From NCBI GenBank assembly GCA_964423425.1, contig CAYRES010000007.1:110525-174524 (forward strand): DNA of 64,000 nt, given 5' to 3'. The DNA is from CAYRES01 sp964423425 (GTDB taxonomy: Bacteria; Actinomycetota; Thermoleophilia; RBG-16-64-13). Position numbers and translations under genes: made by a program. This document shows, one piece after another, positions 23,453 to 30,981 of this stretch. The stretch's first letter is position 1, and every line of letters starts with the position of its first letter. The notes below the pieces were generated by a model, which saw only the letters and a program-made list of their open reading frames with translations, had not been told where the DNA came from and ran no database searches.

Positions 23453-25779
23453 AGGCCACCGCCCCGACACCGGCGGCGAAGCCGACGGTTCTCTGGGCGC
23501 GCCTCTTCCGGGCGGGGGTGTTCTTCGCCATGGCATGTGTGGTGCTGCTCAATCTCGACCGAGCCGTGAAGACGGACCTGCGCGCGTCGCTCTTCGTGGC
23601 AGGTGCGCTCGGCTTCTTGAGTATGGTGCCCGGGGTGATACTGCCGAGGCTGCGTTCGCTCACCGTGGGCACCCTCCCCCTGCTCCTCTACGCCGTGTTC
23701 CGCCTGAGCGGGCAGTTGCCGGCCGAGCCCACGGGTGTCACTGCCGTCTTGGGCTCCTATCTGGGACAGCTCAGGCGCGGTGTTGTCGCCTACATGGACG
23801 ATGTGTACCCCCTCACCGTGGAGGGAGTCCCGGACCTTGAACTCGTCGTCCTCACCTTTGTGGCGCTGGCCGTTGCCGCCTCCGCCTACGTGGCGGTGGT
23901 TCTCGATCACCCCCTCGCGGGGAGTGCAGGTCTCTTCGTGCTGCTTGCGGGCGCATTGGCCGTTGATCTCGGCCACACCGACCGCTGGGGAATTATCCTC
24001 TTCGCCATCCTCTTCGCCCTGTTGCTCTACACAACGAGGCCGACTCCCTCCGGGTTGCGGGGGGTGCGCTCGGTCGCTGCCGCCTTGGGCTGGGGAGGCG
24101 CCGGTGTTGCCTTGGCTGCTGCACTTCTCCTTGTGGCACCGGGCATCGCCGCGCCGGCAGCTCTTCGGTGGACCACTTGGGGCTCGGGTACCGGGCCCAA
24201 TGAGCGTCTCGTGTTCAACTGGCGACAGAATTACCCGCGCCTTCTCGATCCCGGCAATCGCTTTCCTCTCATGACGGTCGATTCCGATCTCCCCTACTAC
24301 TGGCGTGCGAACACGCTGGAGGTGTTCACGGGCGATTCGTGGCTTGCGACGGGGGCGTTTCTCACCTCTCTGGGTGAATCCACCGAAGAGCGCCTGTTCC
24401 CCCCGGCGGAGACGGCTCCACTGGGCACGCGGACGCGTCAGCGCTTCGACGTCACTGCCCTCTACACTTCTTTTCTGTTCGCCGGCGGCCAGCCCCAGAG
24501 TCTCGACCTCCCTCTCCCGGTGGAGGTATCCGTGTCCGACAGCGGGGCGTTTCGGACCTGGCGGTCACTGGGACCCCGGTTCTCGTATTCGGTGGTCGGC
24601 TTCGTGCCGAGGGTGAGGCCGGCCGATGTGGCGGGGGCTGGGCGCGGATACCCGGTCGGTGACGACTTCGGGCGCAGGTATCTCAACCTCCCGCTGCCCA
24701 CCGTAGCCGAGATGGCGGCGCTTCAGGGCGAGCCGGATCAATCTGGAGAGGCCCCCGCCGCCACCTCTCGTCTTCGCGAGGAATTCGAGGGGGTCTATGA
24801 ACTCAACGAGGAGATCGTGGGCGCCGCCGATGACCCCTACGAGATTGCGCTGCGCATCGAGCGTTTTCTGCGGTCCCGCTACGCGTATGCGCTCGACCCA
24901 CCGCGTGGAATCCTGCGCTCGCCGTACGCGAGCTTCCTCCTTCAGACCAAGAAGGGCTTCTGCCAGCACTTCGCGGGGAGCATGGTGCTTCTTCTCAGGT
25001 TGAACGGTGTCCCGTCACGGGTGGCTGTGGGCTTCCTTCCCGGCGAGGCGATTGGTGATCGCACCTATCTGGTGACCACGAACGAGGCACACTCCTGGGT
25101 GGAGGTTTATTTCCCCGGTTTCGGCTGGCAGCCCTTCGAGCCCACGCCCGGCAATGCGTTGCCTATTCCGGGGGTGTCGAGCACCACGCCCGGCTTTACC
25201 GACCCCTTCGCCGAGAGGAATCGGGGCGGGCGTGACGCGACCGGGGGTGGAGCGGGCACGGCCGGGCTGCCCCCCGAGGAGGCGGACTTCGCGCCCGGGG
25301 CGGGTGGCGGGGACGCGCCTGTGTCCGCACACGGCGGCGGTTGGTGGGCGGCTGCCGCCTGTGTGGCTGCGCTCCTGCTTCTGCCTGGGGGGCGGCGGGG
25401 AGCGGAGATCCTCATCATGGGCCGACGAAAAGGGGTGGCGAGGCTCTTGGCAGAGATTCGCGCGCTCAAGCGGGACGTGCGTGCCTTCGGAATCGCCGTA
25501 GACGAGTCACTGACCCTCGATGAGCTTGCCGGGAAGGTATACCGCCGCGCCGGGTTCGAGCTTGCCGGGGAGGTGGAGAGGGTGCAGGAGGTGCTGTTCG
25601 GCGGGTCGCCGGCCGCCGCCGAGGCGGCGGCCGGCCTCGGTGCGGCCCGGCCGCGCCTCCGGCGGGCGCTGCGGAGGCGGGTCGGCTGGTGGCGCGCCCT
25701 GCTCGCGTGGTACCGTGTGCCTTCGTTGACGCGCCCGTCGGCAAAGCGGGGCGGTGCGTACGCTGCGGAGGGCGAGTGA
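23449..25779 (+). CDS. TgpA-like membrane transglutaminase-domain protein
   Basis: This 776-residue protein has six or so N-terminal transmembrane helices (DUF3488/TgpA part) and a large extracytoplasmic region. The transglutaminase core has catalytic Cys in KKGFCQHFAGSMVLLLRLNGVPSR, His in NEAHSWVEVYFPGFGWQPFEPTPG, and Asp/Glu nearby. One more helix follows, then a cytoplasmic DUF4129-like tail. It probably acts on surface proteins or peptidoglycan as cross-linker or peptidase. The start is GTG, overlapping the DUF58 stop; the stop overlaps the next ATG by one base. Confidence 0.88.
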   Translation: MKATAPTPAAKPTVLWARLFRAGVFFAMACVVLLNLDRAVKTDLRASLFVAGALGFLSMVPGVILPRLRSLTVGTLPLLLYAVFRLSGQLPAEPTGVTAVLGSYLGQLRRGVVAYMDDVYPLTVEGVPDLELVVLTFVALAVAASAYVAVVLDHPLAGSAGLFVLLAGALAVDLGHTDRWGIILFAILFALLLYTTRPTPSGLRGVRSVAAALGWGGAGVALAAALLLVAPGIAAPAALRWTTWGSGTGPNERLVFNWRQNYPRLLDPGNRFPLMTVDSDLPYYWRANTLEVFTGDSWLATGAFLTSLGESTEERLFPPAETAPLGTRTRQRFDVTALYTSFLFAGGQPQSLDLPLPVEVSVSDSGAFRTWRSLGPRFSYSVVGFVPRVRPADVAGAGRGYPVGDDFGRRYLNLPLPTVAEMAALQGEPDQSGEAPAATSRLREEFEGVYELNEEIVGAADDPYEIALRIERFLRSRYAYALDPPRGILRSPYASFLLQTKKGFCQHFAGSMVLLLRLNGVPSRVAVGFLPGEAIGDRTYLVTTNEAHSWVEVYFPGFGWQPFEPTPGNALPIPGVSSTTPGFTDPFAERNRGGRDATGGGAGTAGLPPEEADFAPGAGGGDAPVSAHGGGWWAAAACVAALLLLPGGRRGAEILIMGRRKGVARLLAEIRALKRDVRAFGIAVDESLTLDELAGKVYRRAGFELAGEVERVQEVLFGGSPAAAEAAAGLGAARPRLRRALRRRVGWWRALLAWYRVPSLTRPSAKRGGAYAAEGE

Positions 25780-26852
25780 TGACGTCTCTGGAACGAGGGT
25801 GCAGAAAACCGGGCGCGGGTGGGGTGTTGCCCCGTTGCGCCGCCATGGCTGTCGGCTCGGTTCCGCATGCCGACGCGACGGCGGCTATGCAGCTCATGCT
25901 CCGGTATACCCCGGATATCCTCGCCTGGCCGCAGTTGCCGCAGCGGTCGTTTCTCGAGCAGATGTACGTGCAATTCAGCGAGGGTCTGCCCGGCCGTATC
26001 ATCGATGCCTCGGAAGAGGTGCTCTCGGTGGAGGACGAGGTGCCCCCCGAGGAGCTCATGGAGTTTCTCGAGGCTCTGGAGTCGGGCGACCTGGGGCGCT
26101 TCGCGGTGTCGCCCGAGTACGCAGCCGGGCTTGGTCCGCTCGAGGAGGTGCTCGCGCAAGCGGCTCCCGCTTTCGTGAAGGGCCAGGTGGTCGGCCCCGT
26201 GAGCTTCGGCCTGGCCGTCACCACAAGGAGCAAGAAGGCGCTCCTCTACGACCAGACGATGCTCGAGGTGGTCACCGCACTGGTGAAGGCAAAGGCGCTC
26301 TGGCAGGAGGCCCTCTTGCGTGCCTGGGGGCACCGATCCGAGCCGGTCGTGGTGTTCGATGAGCCCTACCTCACCCAGCTCGGCTCGGGCTTCGTGTCGC
26401 TTCCGGTGGAGGCGGTCTACCCGCCGCTCTCAGAGTGCATGGGGGCGCTGTCGTGCCTGGTCGGCATCCATGTATGCGGGGGTACTGACTGGGCGGGAAT
26501 CGTGGAGCGGTTGCCTGTCGACTTGTTGAGTTTCGACGCGGCCGACCATCTCGATTCGGCCCTTGCACACGCCGGGGCTCTGACCGGATTCGTGGCCCAG
26601 GGCGGCCTCATCGCCTGGGGAGCGGTACCGAACGACGAAAGGGCGTGGGACCTCAGTCCCGAGACGGTGGCGGCGGCGGTGCGGGAAGGGGCTCAGGCCC
26701 TCAGCGCGGCGCCGGGCCTGTCCGTGGCCACGGTTCTTTCGCAGTCGTTCGTCTCACCGGCGTGCGGTACCGGCACGTTGAGCGAAGAGCTGGCGGAGCG
26801 CTGTTTCGCCTTGTGCCACGCAACCTCACAGCTCTTGCGAGAGGAACTCTGA
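25779..26852 (+). CDS. UroD/MetE-like C1 methyltransferase family protein
   Basis: This protein of about 357 residues has the GSVPHAD start block, LRYTPDILAWPQLPQRSFLEQMYVQFSEGLPG (abbreviated), GPVSFGL, VVVFDEPYLTQLG and HVCGGTDW. These are motifs of the cobalamin-independent methionine synthase C-terminal or uroporphyrinogen-decarboxylase superfamily. The His/Cys zinc pattern is only partly seen (HVCGGTDW and a late Cys), so methyl transfer from an unknown donor is an inference. The start could be the ATG at 25779, which overlaps the previous stop by one base, or the ATG at 25843 nearer the homology. It ends the MoxR operon. Confidence 0.65.
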   Translation: MTSLERGCRKPGAGGVLPRCAAMAVGSVPHADATAAMQLMLRYTPDILAWPQLPQRSFLEQMYVQFSEGLPGRIIDASEEVLSVEDEVPPEELMEFLEALESGDLGRFAVSPEYAAGLGPLEEVLAQAAPAFVKGQVVGPVSFGLAVTTRSKKALLYDQTMLEVVTALVKAKALWQEALLRAWGHRSEPVVVFDEPYLTQLGSGFVSLPVEAVYPPLSECMGALSCLVGIHVCGGTDWAGIVERLPVDLLSFDAADHLDSALAHAGALTGFVAQGGLIAWGAVPNDERAWDLSPETVAAAVREGAQALSAAPGLSVATVLSQSFVSPACGTGTLSEELAERCFALCHATSQLLREEL

Positions 26853-26963
26853 GCCCTGTCGTTTGGCGAGGACTGAAGCCTCGCCTGTAGCCGCACCGAT
26901 TCGCAGCCGGCCCGCATCCTTGCCCGGCTCCCGCCGTGGCGGACCTCATCTGTCTCAACCATG

Positions 26964-27027
26964 AACCTGGTCGTCCCAGCCGGGCGATCGTCGACTACAC
27001 CGCCAGACGTGGCATCAATCGCCTGGC
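26964..27027. repeat. 64-bp direct repeat, copy 1
   Basis: This copy starts AACCTGGTCGTCCCAG and ends AATCGCCTGGC. It is 63/64 identical to 29677-29740; the only difference is A at 27005 against C at 29718. The two copies are 2,713 bases apart and bracket the desulfidase and ABC-transporter genes. Confidence 0.95.
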
Positions 27028-27160
27028 CTGTCACGCATGGGCGCAGAGTCGGGGCACAGCCATGCCATTCCTCCGAGGTCGGTTCTTCCGGCCGCAGTAG
27101 CGCATTCCCGGTTGTACGTGTTCCTCGGCGTCGACGGGGGAGCCTATACATAGCCTTACG

Positions 27161-27189
27161 TTGTAAACTTGATGACGTTTCGTTATATT
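27161..27189 (+). promoter_or_regulatory. Promoter of the desulfidase gene
   Basis: A TTGTAA -35 box (27161-27166) and a TATATT -10 box (27184-27189) have a 17-base spacer, in a locally AT-rich stretch. The predicted start is about 28 bases ahead of the ATG at 27224. Confidence 0.6.
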
Positions 27190-27223
27190 GACGCCCCAGT
27201 TCATTGCTACCCGAGGTTCCTGA

Positions 27224-27730
27224 ATGCCCTCACGCTCTCACCGAGTGGTCGTGGTCGCTCACTGCCACCTGAACGCGAACACCAAAGTGCACGGCCTAGC
27301 GAACTATCGCGCTGTGCGCCGCGATGTTCTGGCACCGCTTCTGTCTGCTGAGGTCGGCATCGTGCAACTGCCTTGCCCAGAAGCTGGTCACTTGGGCATG
27401 GCGCGTTGGGGCATGAGTCGCGAGCAGTACGACACAGCCGCCTATCGTCGTCACTGCAGGGAGATCATCCGTCCGCTCCTCGATACGCTCATCGAGCTTG
27501 CGGCCGACGGCTGCACGATCGAGCGTGTCATCGGAGTCGACGGCAGTCCGAGTTGCGGCGTGGGTCGAACCTGCGTTGGCTACGAAGGAGGCGAGATCAG
27601 CAAGCTTGCAGAGGGGGATGGGGTGCCTCGCTGCATCTCAGTCGAAGGCCGAGGTGTCTTCATGCAGGAACTGGAGAAGATGCTGACCGAAGAAGGTTTG
27701 GACGTACCGTTCCAGGGTGTCTGCGAGTAG
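27224..27730 (+). CDS. TudS-related putative desulfidase (DUF523-like)
   Basis: This 168-residue protein matches the CD3072-type, TudS-related group. The three cysteines expected to hold a [4Fe-4S] cluster stand in AHCHLNANTKVHG, LPCPEAGHLG and VDGSPSCGVGRTCVG. TudS enzymes remove sulfur from thiouracil-like compounds; the substrate of this subgroup is not established. It is the first gene of the cassette bracketed by the 64-bp repeats, 51 bases ahead of the binding-protein gene, so a link to uptake of a sulfur-containing solute is possible but inferred. Confidence 0.78.
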   Translation: MPSRSHRVVVVAHCHLNANTKVHGLANYRAVRRDVLAPLLSAEVGIVQLPCPEAGHLGMARWGMSREQYDTAAYRRHCREIIRPLLDTLIELAADGCTIERVIGVDGSPSCGVGRTCVGYEGGEISKLAEGDGVPRCISVEGRGVFMQELEKMLTEEGLDVPFQGVCE

Positions 27731-27781
27731 GTGGGACACACATCGATGCACATGCAAGTTGGGCAAAGTGAAGGAGGTCAC

Positions 27782-28606
27782 ATGAAGCAGCGCAATGCTC
27801 GGTCTTTCGGACTGGTCTTGTGCATCACAATGGCGTTTGCACTCATCCTCGGCCTGTCCGGGTGCGGCAACGAGGCCGAGACTGGATCGTCAGACGATTC
27901 ACTCAAGACAGTGCAAGAGCGAGGAGAACTGATCGTGGGACTCGCGCCCTTCTATGCTCCGTTTGAGTCGACGAATGAGACGACCAAGGAGATCGAGGGC
28001 TTCGACGTGGACTTGGCCGGTGTCATCGCCGAGAAGATGGGAGTCAAGGCCGTTTTCAAGGGGGCTGAATGGCAGGGACTGCTGGGTGGCCTCGAAAAGG
28101 GTGACTACGACGTGCTCGTCACGGCTATGTCGAAGAAGGAGGCGGCGGAAGCCAACGTGGAGTTCTCTGACGTCTACTACTTGCTCGATGACATCATCAT
28201 CGTCCCCAAGGGGAACCCGAAGAACATCAGTGGCAAAGACGACTTGGCCGACATGGTGGTGGGAGTACAACTGGGCTCAGGTTCCGAACAGATCGGTGAC
28301 GCACTGAACACGGAGGTCGGCTTCAAGGATCTCAGGAAGTACAAGCTGACGCAAGATGCCATGAACGACCTCAAGGCTGGCCGCATCGATGCGGTGCTTG
28401 CCGGCGAGACGTTCGCCGTGGAGCAGAGCAAGGTGGATCCGAGCTTTGATGTAGTTGGTGAACCACTCGAAAGCGCCGAAATTGTGGCGGTGTTTCGCAA
28501 GGGATCGACAGCACTGGTGGAGGAGTTCAACAGACAACTCGCGGTTGTCATCCAAGAGGGTACGTACGATGAGCTGGTCGCCAAGTGGTTGACGGTGACT
28601 CTCTAG
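27782..28606 (+). CDS. Amino-acid ABC transporter substrate-binding lipoprotein
   Basis: This 274-residue protein has a lipoprotein signal ending LILGLSGCGNE. A family 3 solute-binding fold follows, with RGELIVGLAPFYAPFE, GFDVDLAGVIAEKMGVK, DVLVTAMSKKEAAEANVEFSDVYY and VGVQLGSGSEQ. These mark polar amino-acid receptors; the ligand cannot be read from sequence. The AAGGAGG site before the ATG at 27782 fixes the start; an earlier in-frame start at 27731 would spoil the signal peptide. A hairpin separates it from the permease gene. Confidence 0.88.
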   Translation: MKQRNARSFGLVLCITMAFALILGLSGCGNEAETGSSDDSLKTVQERGELIVGLAPFYAPFESTNETTKEIEGFDVDLAGVIAEKMGVKAVFKGAEWQGLLGGLEKGDYDVLVTAMSKKEAAEANVEFSDVYYLLDDIIIVPKGNPKNISGKDDLADMVVGVQLGSGSEQIGDALNTEVGFKDLRKYKLTQDAMNDLKAGRIDAVLAGETFAVEQSKVDPSFDVVGEPLESAEIVAVFRKGSTALVEEFNRQLAVVIQEGTYDELVAKWLTVTL

Positions 28607-28621
28607 GCAGGTGATCCTTCC

Positions 28622-28663
28622 CGGCCGGGGTGGCTTCTGCGAGAGCGGAGGCCGCCCCGGCCG
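28622..28663 (+). terminator. Imperfect GC-rich hairpin between binding protein and permease
   Basis: CGGCCGGGG (28622-28630) pairs with CCCCGGCCG (28655-28663). The stem continues inward with three single mismatches to a GAGA loop, and there is no T tract. Such hairpins commonly protect or attenuate transcripts so that the binding protein is made in excess over the permease. That function is inferred. Confidence 0.6.
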
Positions 28664-28670
28664 CAAGTGA

Positions 28671-29357
28671 ATGGCGATCGATATGGATACGGTTCAGTGG
28701 CGCGTGATCGCGGATTGGGCTCCCGAGCTGTTGCGGGCTGCCGGGGTGACTCTCCAGATCACGGTGCTATCGTTTCTTTGCGCGCTCACCATCGGTATCG
28801 TTGTGGGGACTCTGCGGTCGCGGCGCACCTGGGTCGCCAGGTTGCTTGGTCTCTATGTGGAGCTCTTCCGCGGTACTCCCCTTCTCGTGCAGCTCTTCTT
28901 CATATACTACGGCCTGGCCCAGTTAGGGCTTGTCATGCCCGCGTTCACTGCGGCCGTCGTGGGGCTGGGCCTGAACGGGGGAGCGTACGTGTCCGAGATC
29001 GTCAGGGGCGCACTCTCGGCAATCGGCAGGGGCCAGTACGACGCCGCGCACTCTTTGGGCTTCGGCTGGGTCGGCACCATCACGTGGATCGTCATGCCTC
29101 AGGCTTTGCGCATTGCCACCCCGCCTCTGGTCAATTCGTTCGCCTCGATGCTCAAAGACACCTCACTGGTCTCGTTGCTGGCGATCACCGAGATGATGAA
29201 CATCGCCAATCAGATCTACTCGAGGACCTTTCGCGCGTTCGAGATATTCGCAGTGGTGGCCCTCATGTACTTCGTCATGACGTACGGGTTCTCGGTGGCC
29301 AGTCGTGCACTCGAGAGACGGCTTGCGGGTGCGGGGGGCCTCGGAAAGGCTCGATGA
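28671..29357 (+). CDS. Amino-acid ABC transporter permease
   Basis: This 228-residue HisM/GlnP-type permease has five or so transmembrane helices. The region LYVELFRGTPLLVQLFFIYYGL and the EAA-type loop ARSLGFGWVGTITWIVMPQALR-like stretch (positions about 120-142, with AAHSLGF and MPQALR) show the cytoplasmic loop that contacts the ATPase. The ATG at 28671 follows the hairpin closely and has no strong ribosome site. The stop overlaps the start of what should be the ATP-binding gene. Confidence 0.9.
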   Translation: MAIDMDTVQWRVIADWAPELLRAAGVTLQITVLSFLCALTIGIVVGTLRSRRTWVARLLGLYVELFRGTPLLVQLFFIYYGLAQLGLVMPAFTAAVVGLGLNGGAYVSEIVRGALSAIGRGQYDAAHSLGFGWVGTITWIVMPQALRIATPPLVNSFASMLKDTSLVSLLAITEMMNIANQIYSRTFRAFEIFAVVALMYFVMTYGFSVASRALERRLAGAGGLGKAR

Positions 29358-29581
29358 TTGATGCCACGAACCTGTCGGTCAGAAAGCGATACGAAGAGGA
29401 GGGTCCGAAACGGAGGGTGCCACCGTCGCCGTCTGCCGGTGGGCCACGATATGCGCCGACCTCGACGCCCTCTGGACCGTCGTTCAGTGCGCAGCCTGAC
29501 CTTCTGCCTCTTGACTCGACCCGTGTGGAGTGCGCCTGTTCCCTGAAGGCAGTCCGCTGCTCGGCTCTGGCCCATGTGTGA
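29354..29581 (+). pseudogene. Truncated ATP-binding subunit gene of the ABC transporter
   Basis: The ATG at 29354 overlaps the permease stop (ATGA), and the first residues MIDATNLSVRK fit the usual start of an ABC ATPase ('MI-x-x-x-NL'). From there on the 75-codon frame is low-complexity Pro/Ser/Arg with no Walker A, Q-loop or signature motif. The real gene seems to have been cut off within about 10-12 codons and replaced by unrelated DNA running to the second 64-bp repeat. A distant ATPase could still serve the transporter. Confidence 0.55.
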
Positions 29582-29676
29582 GGGTAGGGGCACCTCCCCA
29601 GCCACTCCCGCCGCCTCTGGGGGGATGCCGGTCTGCATCTCGCCTGTGCTCCGGACGGCAGTCCCCAAACGGTCGA

Positions 29677-29740
29677 AACCTGGTCGTCCCAGCCGGGCGA
29701 TCGTCGACTACACCGCCCGACGTGGCATCAATCGCCTGGC
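29677..29740. repeat. 64-bp direct repeat, copy 2
   Basis: This copy is 63/64 identical to 26964-27027 and in the same orientation. It contains an internal inverted repeat, CGGGCG at 29694-29699 with CGCCCG about 14 bases further on; the single mismatch in copy 1 breaks this pairing. It lies about 70 bases upstream of the V-ATPase operon. Confidence 0.95.
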
Positions 29741-29745
29741 GTCAG

Positions 29746-29780
29746 AAGGCCCGATATGCTATCTTCTCGGGCGGCCTTTT
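29746..29780 (+). terminator. Hairpin with T tract before the V-ATPase operon
   Basis: AAGG plus CCCGA (29746-29754) pair with TCGGG plus CCTT (29767-29778), leaving a 3-base bulge and a 12-base loop, followed by TTTT. It could end incoming transcription from the ABC cassette or act as an attenuator of the V-ATPase operon. Confidence 0.4.
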
Positions 29781-29811
29781 CTGGACCATTCCGCGTAAGA
29801 AAGAGATCACT

Positions 29812-30444
29812 ATGGTGGAAGAGCTTCAGAGTCTACTTGACCGCATTCAGAAAGATGGTGTCGAGCAAGCCCAAGCCCAAGCCGAGCGCATTGTGGCCGA
29901 GGCCGAGGAGCGGGCTCGTTCCATCATCAGCGACGCCGAGCGGCGGGCAGCCGAGGCGCTGGCCAAGGCCGACAAGGACGCCCAGGTATTCACGGAACGA
30001 AGCACCAAAACCCTGGAGCAGGTTGCGCGAGATTTTCTCCTCGGGATCAAGCGTGATGTAGAGACTATCTTCCGGGAGAGTGTGAGCGAGGTGGTCGGCG
30101 AGGCCCTCACGCCCGAGGTCATGAACGACATGCTCGTCAACATGGCTCGCGCGTACGGAGCGTCCGGGCTCAAAGAGACCCGCATCGATCTGCTGCTCAG
30201 CCCGGAAGACCAAGAGACGTTCGTTCAGGGCTTCCTCGCTCGCTATCGCGAGGCGCTGGGCAAGGGCATCACCATACACGCCGACAAGACCATCCGCCGT
30301 GGCTTCAAGGTCTCGCTCAAGGACGACAAGCTCTATCACGACTTCACGCAGCAGGCCATCGCCGACTCGGTGTCTGCCCTGTTGAAGGCTCCATTGGACG
30401 AGATTGTGAAGAAGGCGGCGGCCGAGGCGGAGGAGAGCAGCTAG
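29812..30444 (+). CDS. V/A-type ATPase subunit E
   Basis: This 210-residue peripheral-stalk subunit begins with a long charged coiled coil (about residues 1-75, rich in AEAEERARS-type heptads) and ends in a globular domain (about 90-200). The frame is open upstream, but the ATG at 29812 follows an operon leader and matches the family start. It heads the seven-gene operon E-DUF2764-A-B-D-I-K. The peripheral stalk holds the catalytic head against rotation. Confidence 0.85.
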   Translation: MVEELQSLLDRIQKDGVEQAQAQAERIVAEAEERARSIISDAERRAAEALAKADKDAQVFTERSTKTLEQVARDFLLGIKRDVETIFRESVSEVVGEALTPEVMNDMLVNMARAYGASGLKETRIDLLLSPEDQETFVQGFLARYREALGKGITIHADKTIRRGFKVSLKDDKLYHDFTQQAIADSVSALLKAPLDEIVKKAAAEAEESS

Positions 30445-30981
30445 GTGGCCTATCACTATCTGGTTGCGAGCCTCCCGCTACTCACCTTCGACCAGGAGAT
30501 TCCTTTCGCCCCCACTGAGTTCGTCTCCATGTGTGAGACACAGCTCAGCAAGAGTGACCTCGCCGACGTGCGCAATATCGTGGCGCGGCGGCTCGATCAA
30601 GTTGAACACCCGGTCTTCAGGCTCTATGTGGCGGCGGACACCCAGCTGCGCAGTGCGCTGGCGCGCATCAGGGCGTCTCGTGTGTCTTTGGATCCGGGTC
30701 CATTCCAGAAATCTTATGCAGGCTTCAGCGTCTACGCCGAAAAGCTCGCGACTGAGGCCATGAGCGCCGCGAATCCACTCGAGCGCGAGCTGATGCTCGA
30801 CAAGTTCAGATGGCAGTTTCTCGACGAGCTGGTGGTACTCGACGCGTTCGGTGCCATCGCCGTCATGGCGTTTGCGGAGAAGCTGCTGATAGTGGAGAGG
30901 TGGCAATCCCTCACTGAGGAGAAGGGCAAGTCCATCGTGGAGCAGATAGTGGAAGCCAACGTCGCGGGAATCAAGCTATGA
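30445..30981 (+). CDS. DUF2764 family V-ATPase operon protein
   Basis: This 178-residue protein begins AYHYLVASLPLLTFDQEIPF, the typical DUF2764 start ('YYYL-x-SLP'). The family occurs between subunits E and A in chlamydial and spirochaetal V-ATPase operons, where no subunit C gene is found. It is therefore suspected to stand in for subunit C at the stalk. The GTG start directly follows the E stop, and its own stop overlaps the A start by four bases. Confidence 0.8.
   Translation: MAYHYLVASLPLLTFDQEIPFAPTEFVSMCETQLSKSDLADVRNIVARRLDQVEHPVFRLYVAADTQLRSALARIRASRVSLDPGPFQKSYAGFSVYAEKLATEAMSAANPLERELMLDKFRWQFLDELVVLDAFGAIAVMAFAEKLLIVERWQSLTEEKGKSIVEQIVEANVAGIKL

Larger units (their letters stand above)
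26853..27223. other. 370-bp non-coding stretch with repeat copy 1
   Basis: No convincing gene is visible. The stretch holds the first copy of the 64-bp direct repeat (26964-27027), a promoter-like pair ahead of the desulfidase gene, and a 12-codon fragment from the GTG at 27118. That fragment reads FLGVDGGAYT before a stop and resembles the first strand of an ASKHA-type ATPase or IS110-type protein. It is too short to name. Confidence 0.5.
29582..29811. other. Non-coding DNA between broken ABC gene and V-ATPase operon
   Basis: No gene is visible. The stretch includes repeat copy 2, then a small hairpin with a T tract, and finally the leader of the V-ATPase operon. Confidence 0.5.

Noticed and set aside
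28667..29353. Alternative frame over the permease gene that runs into the truncated ATPase frame
   Set aside because: The permease frame has the transmembrane helices and family motifs; only the part after 29354 in this other frame is of interest.
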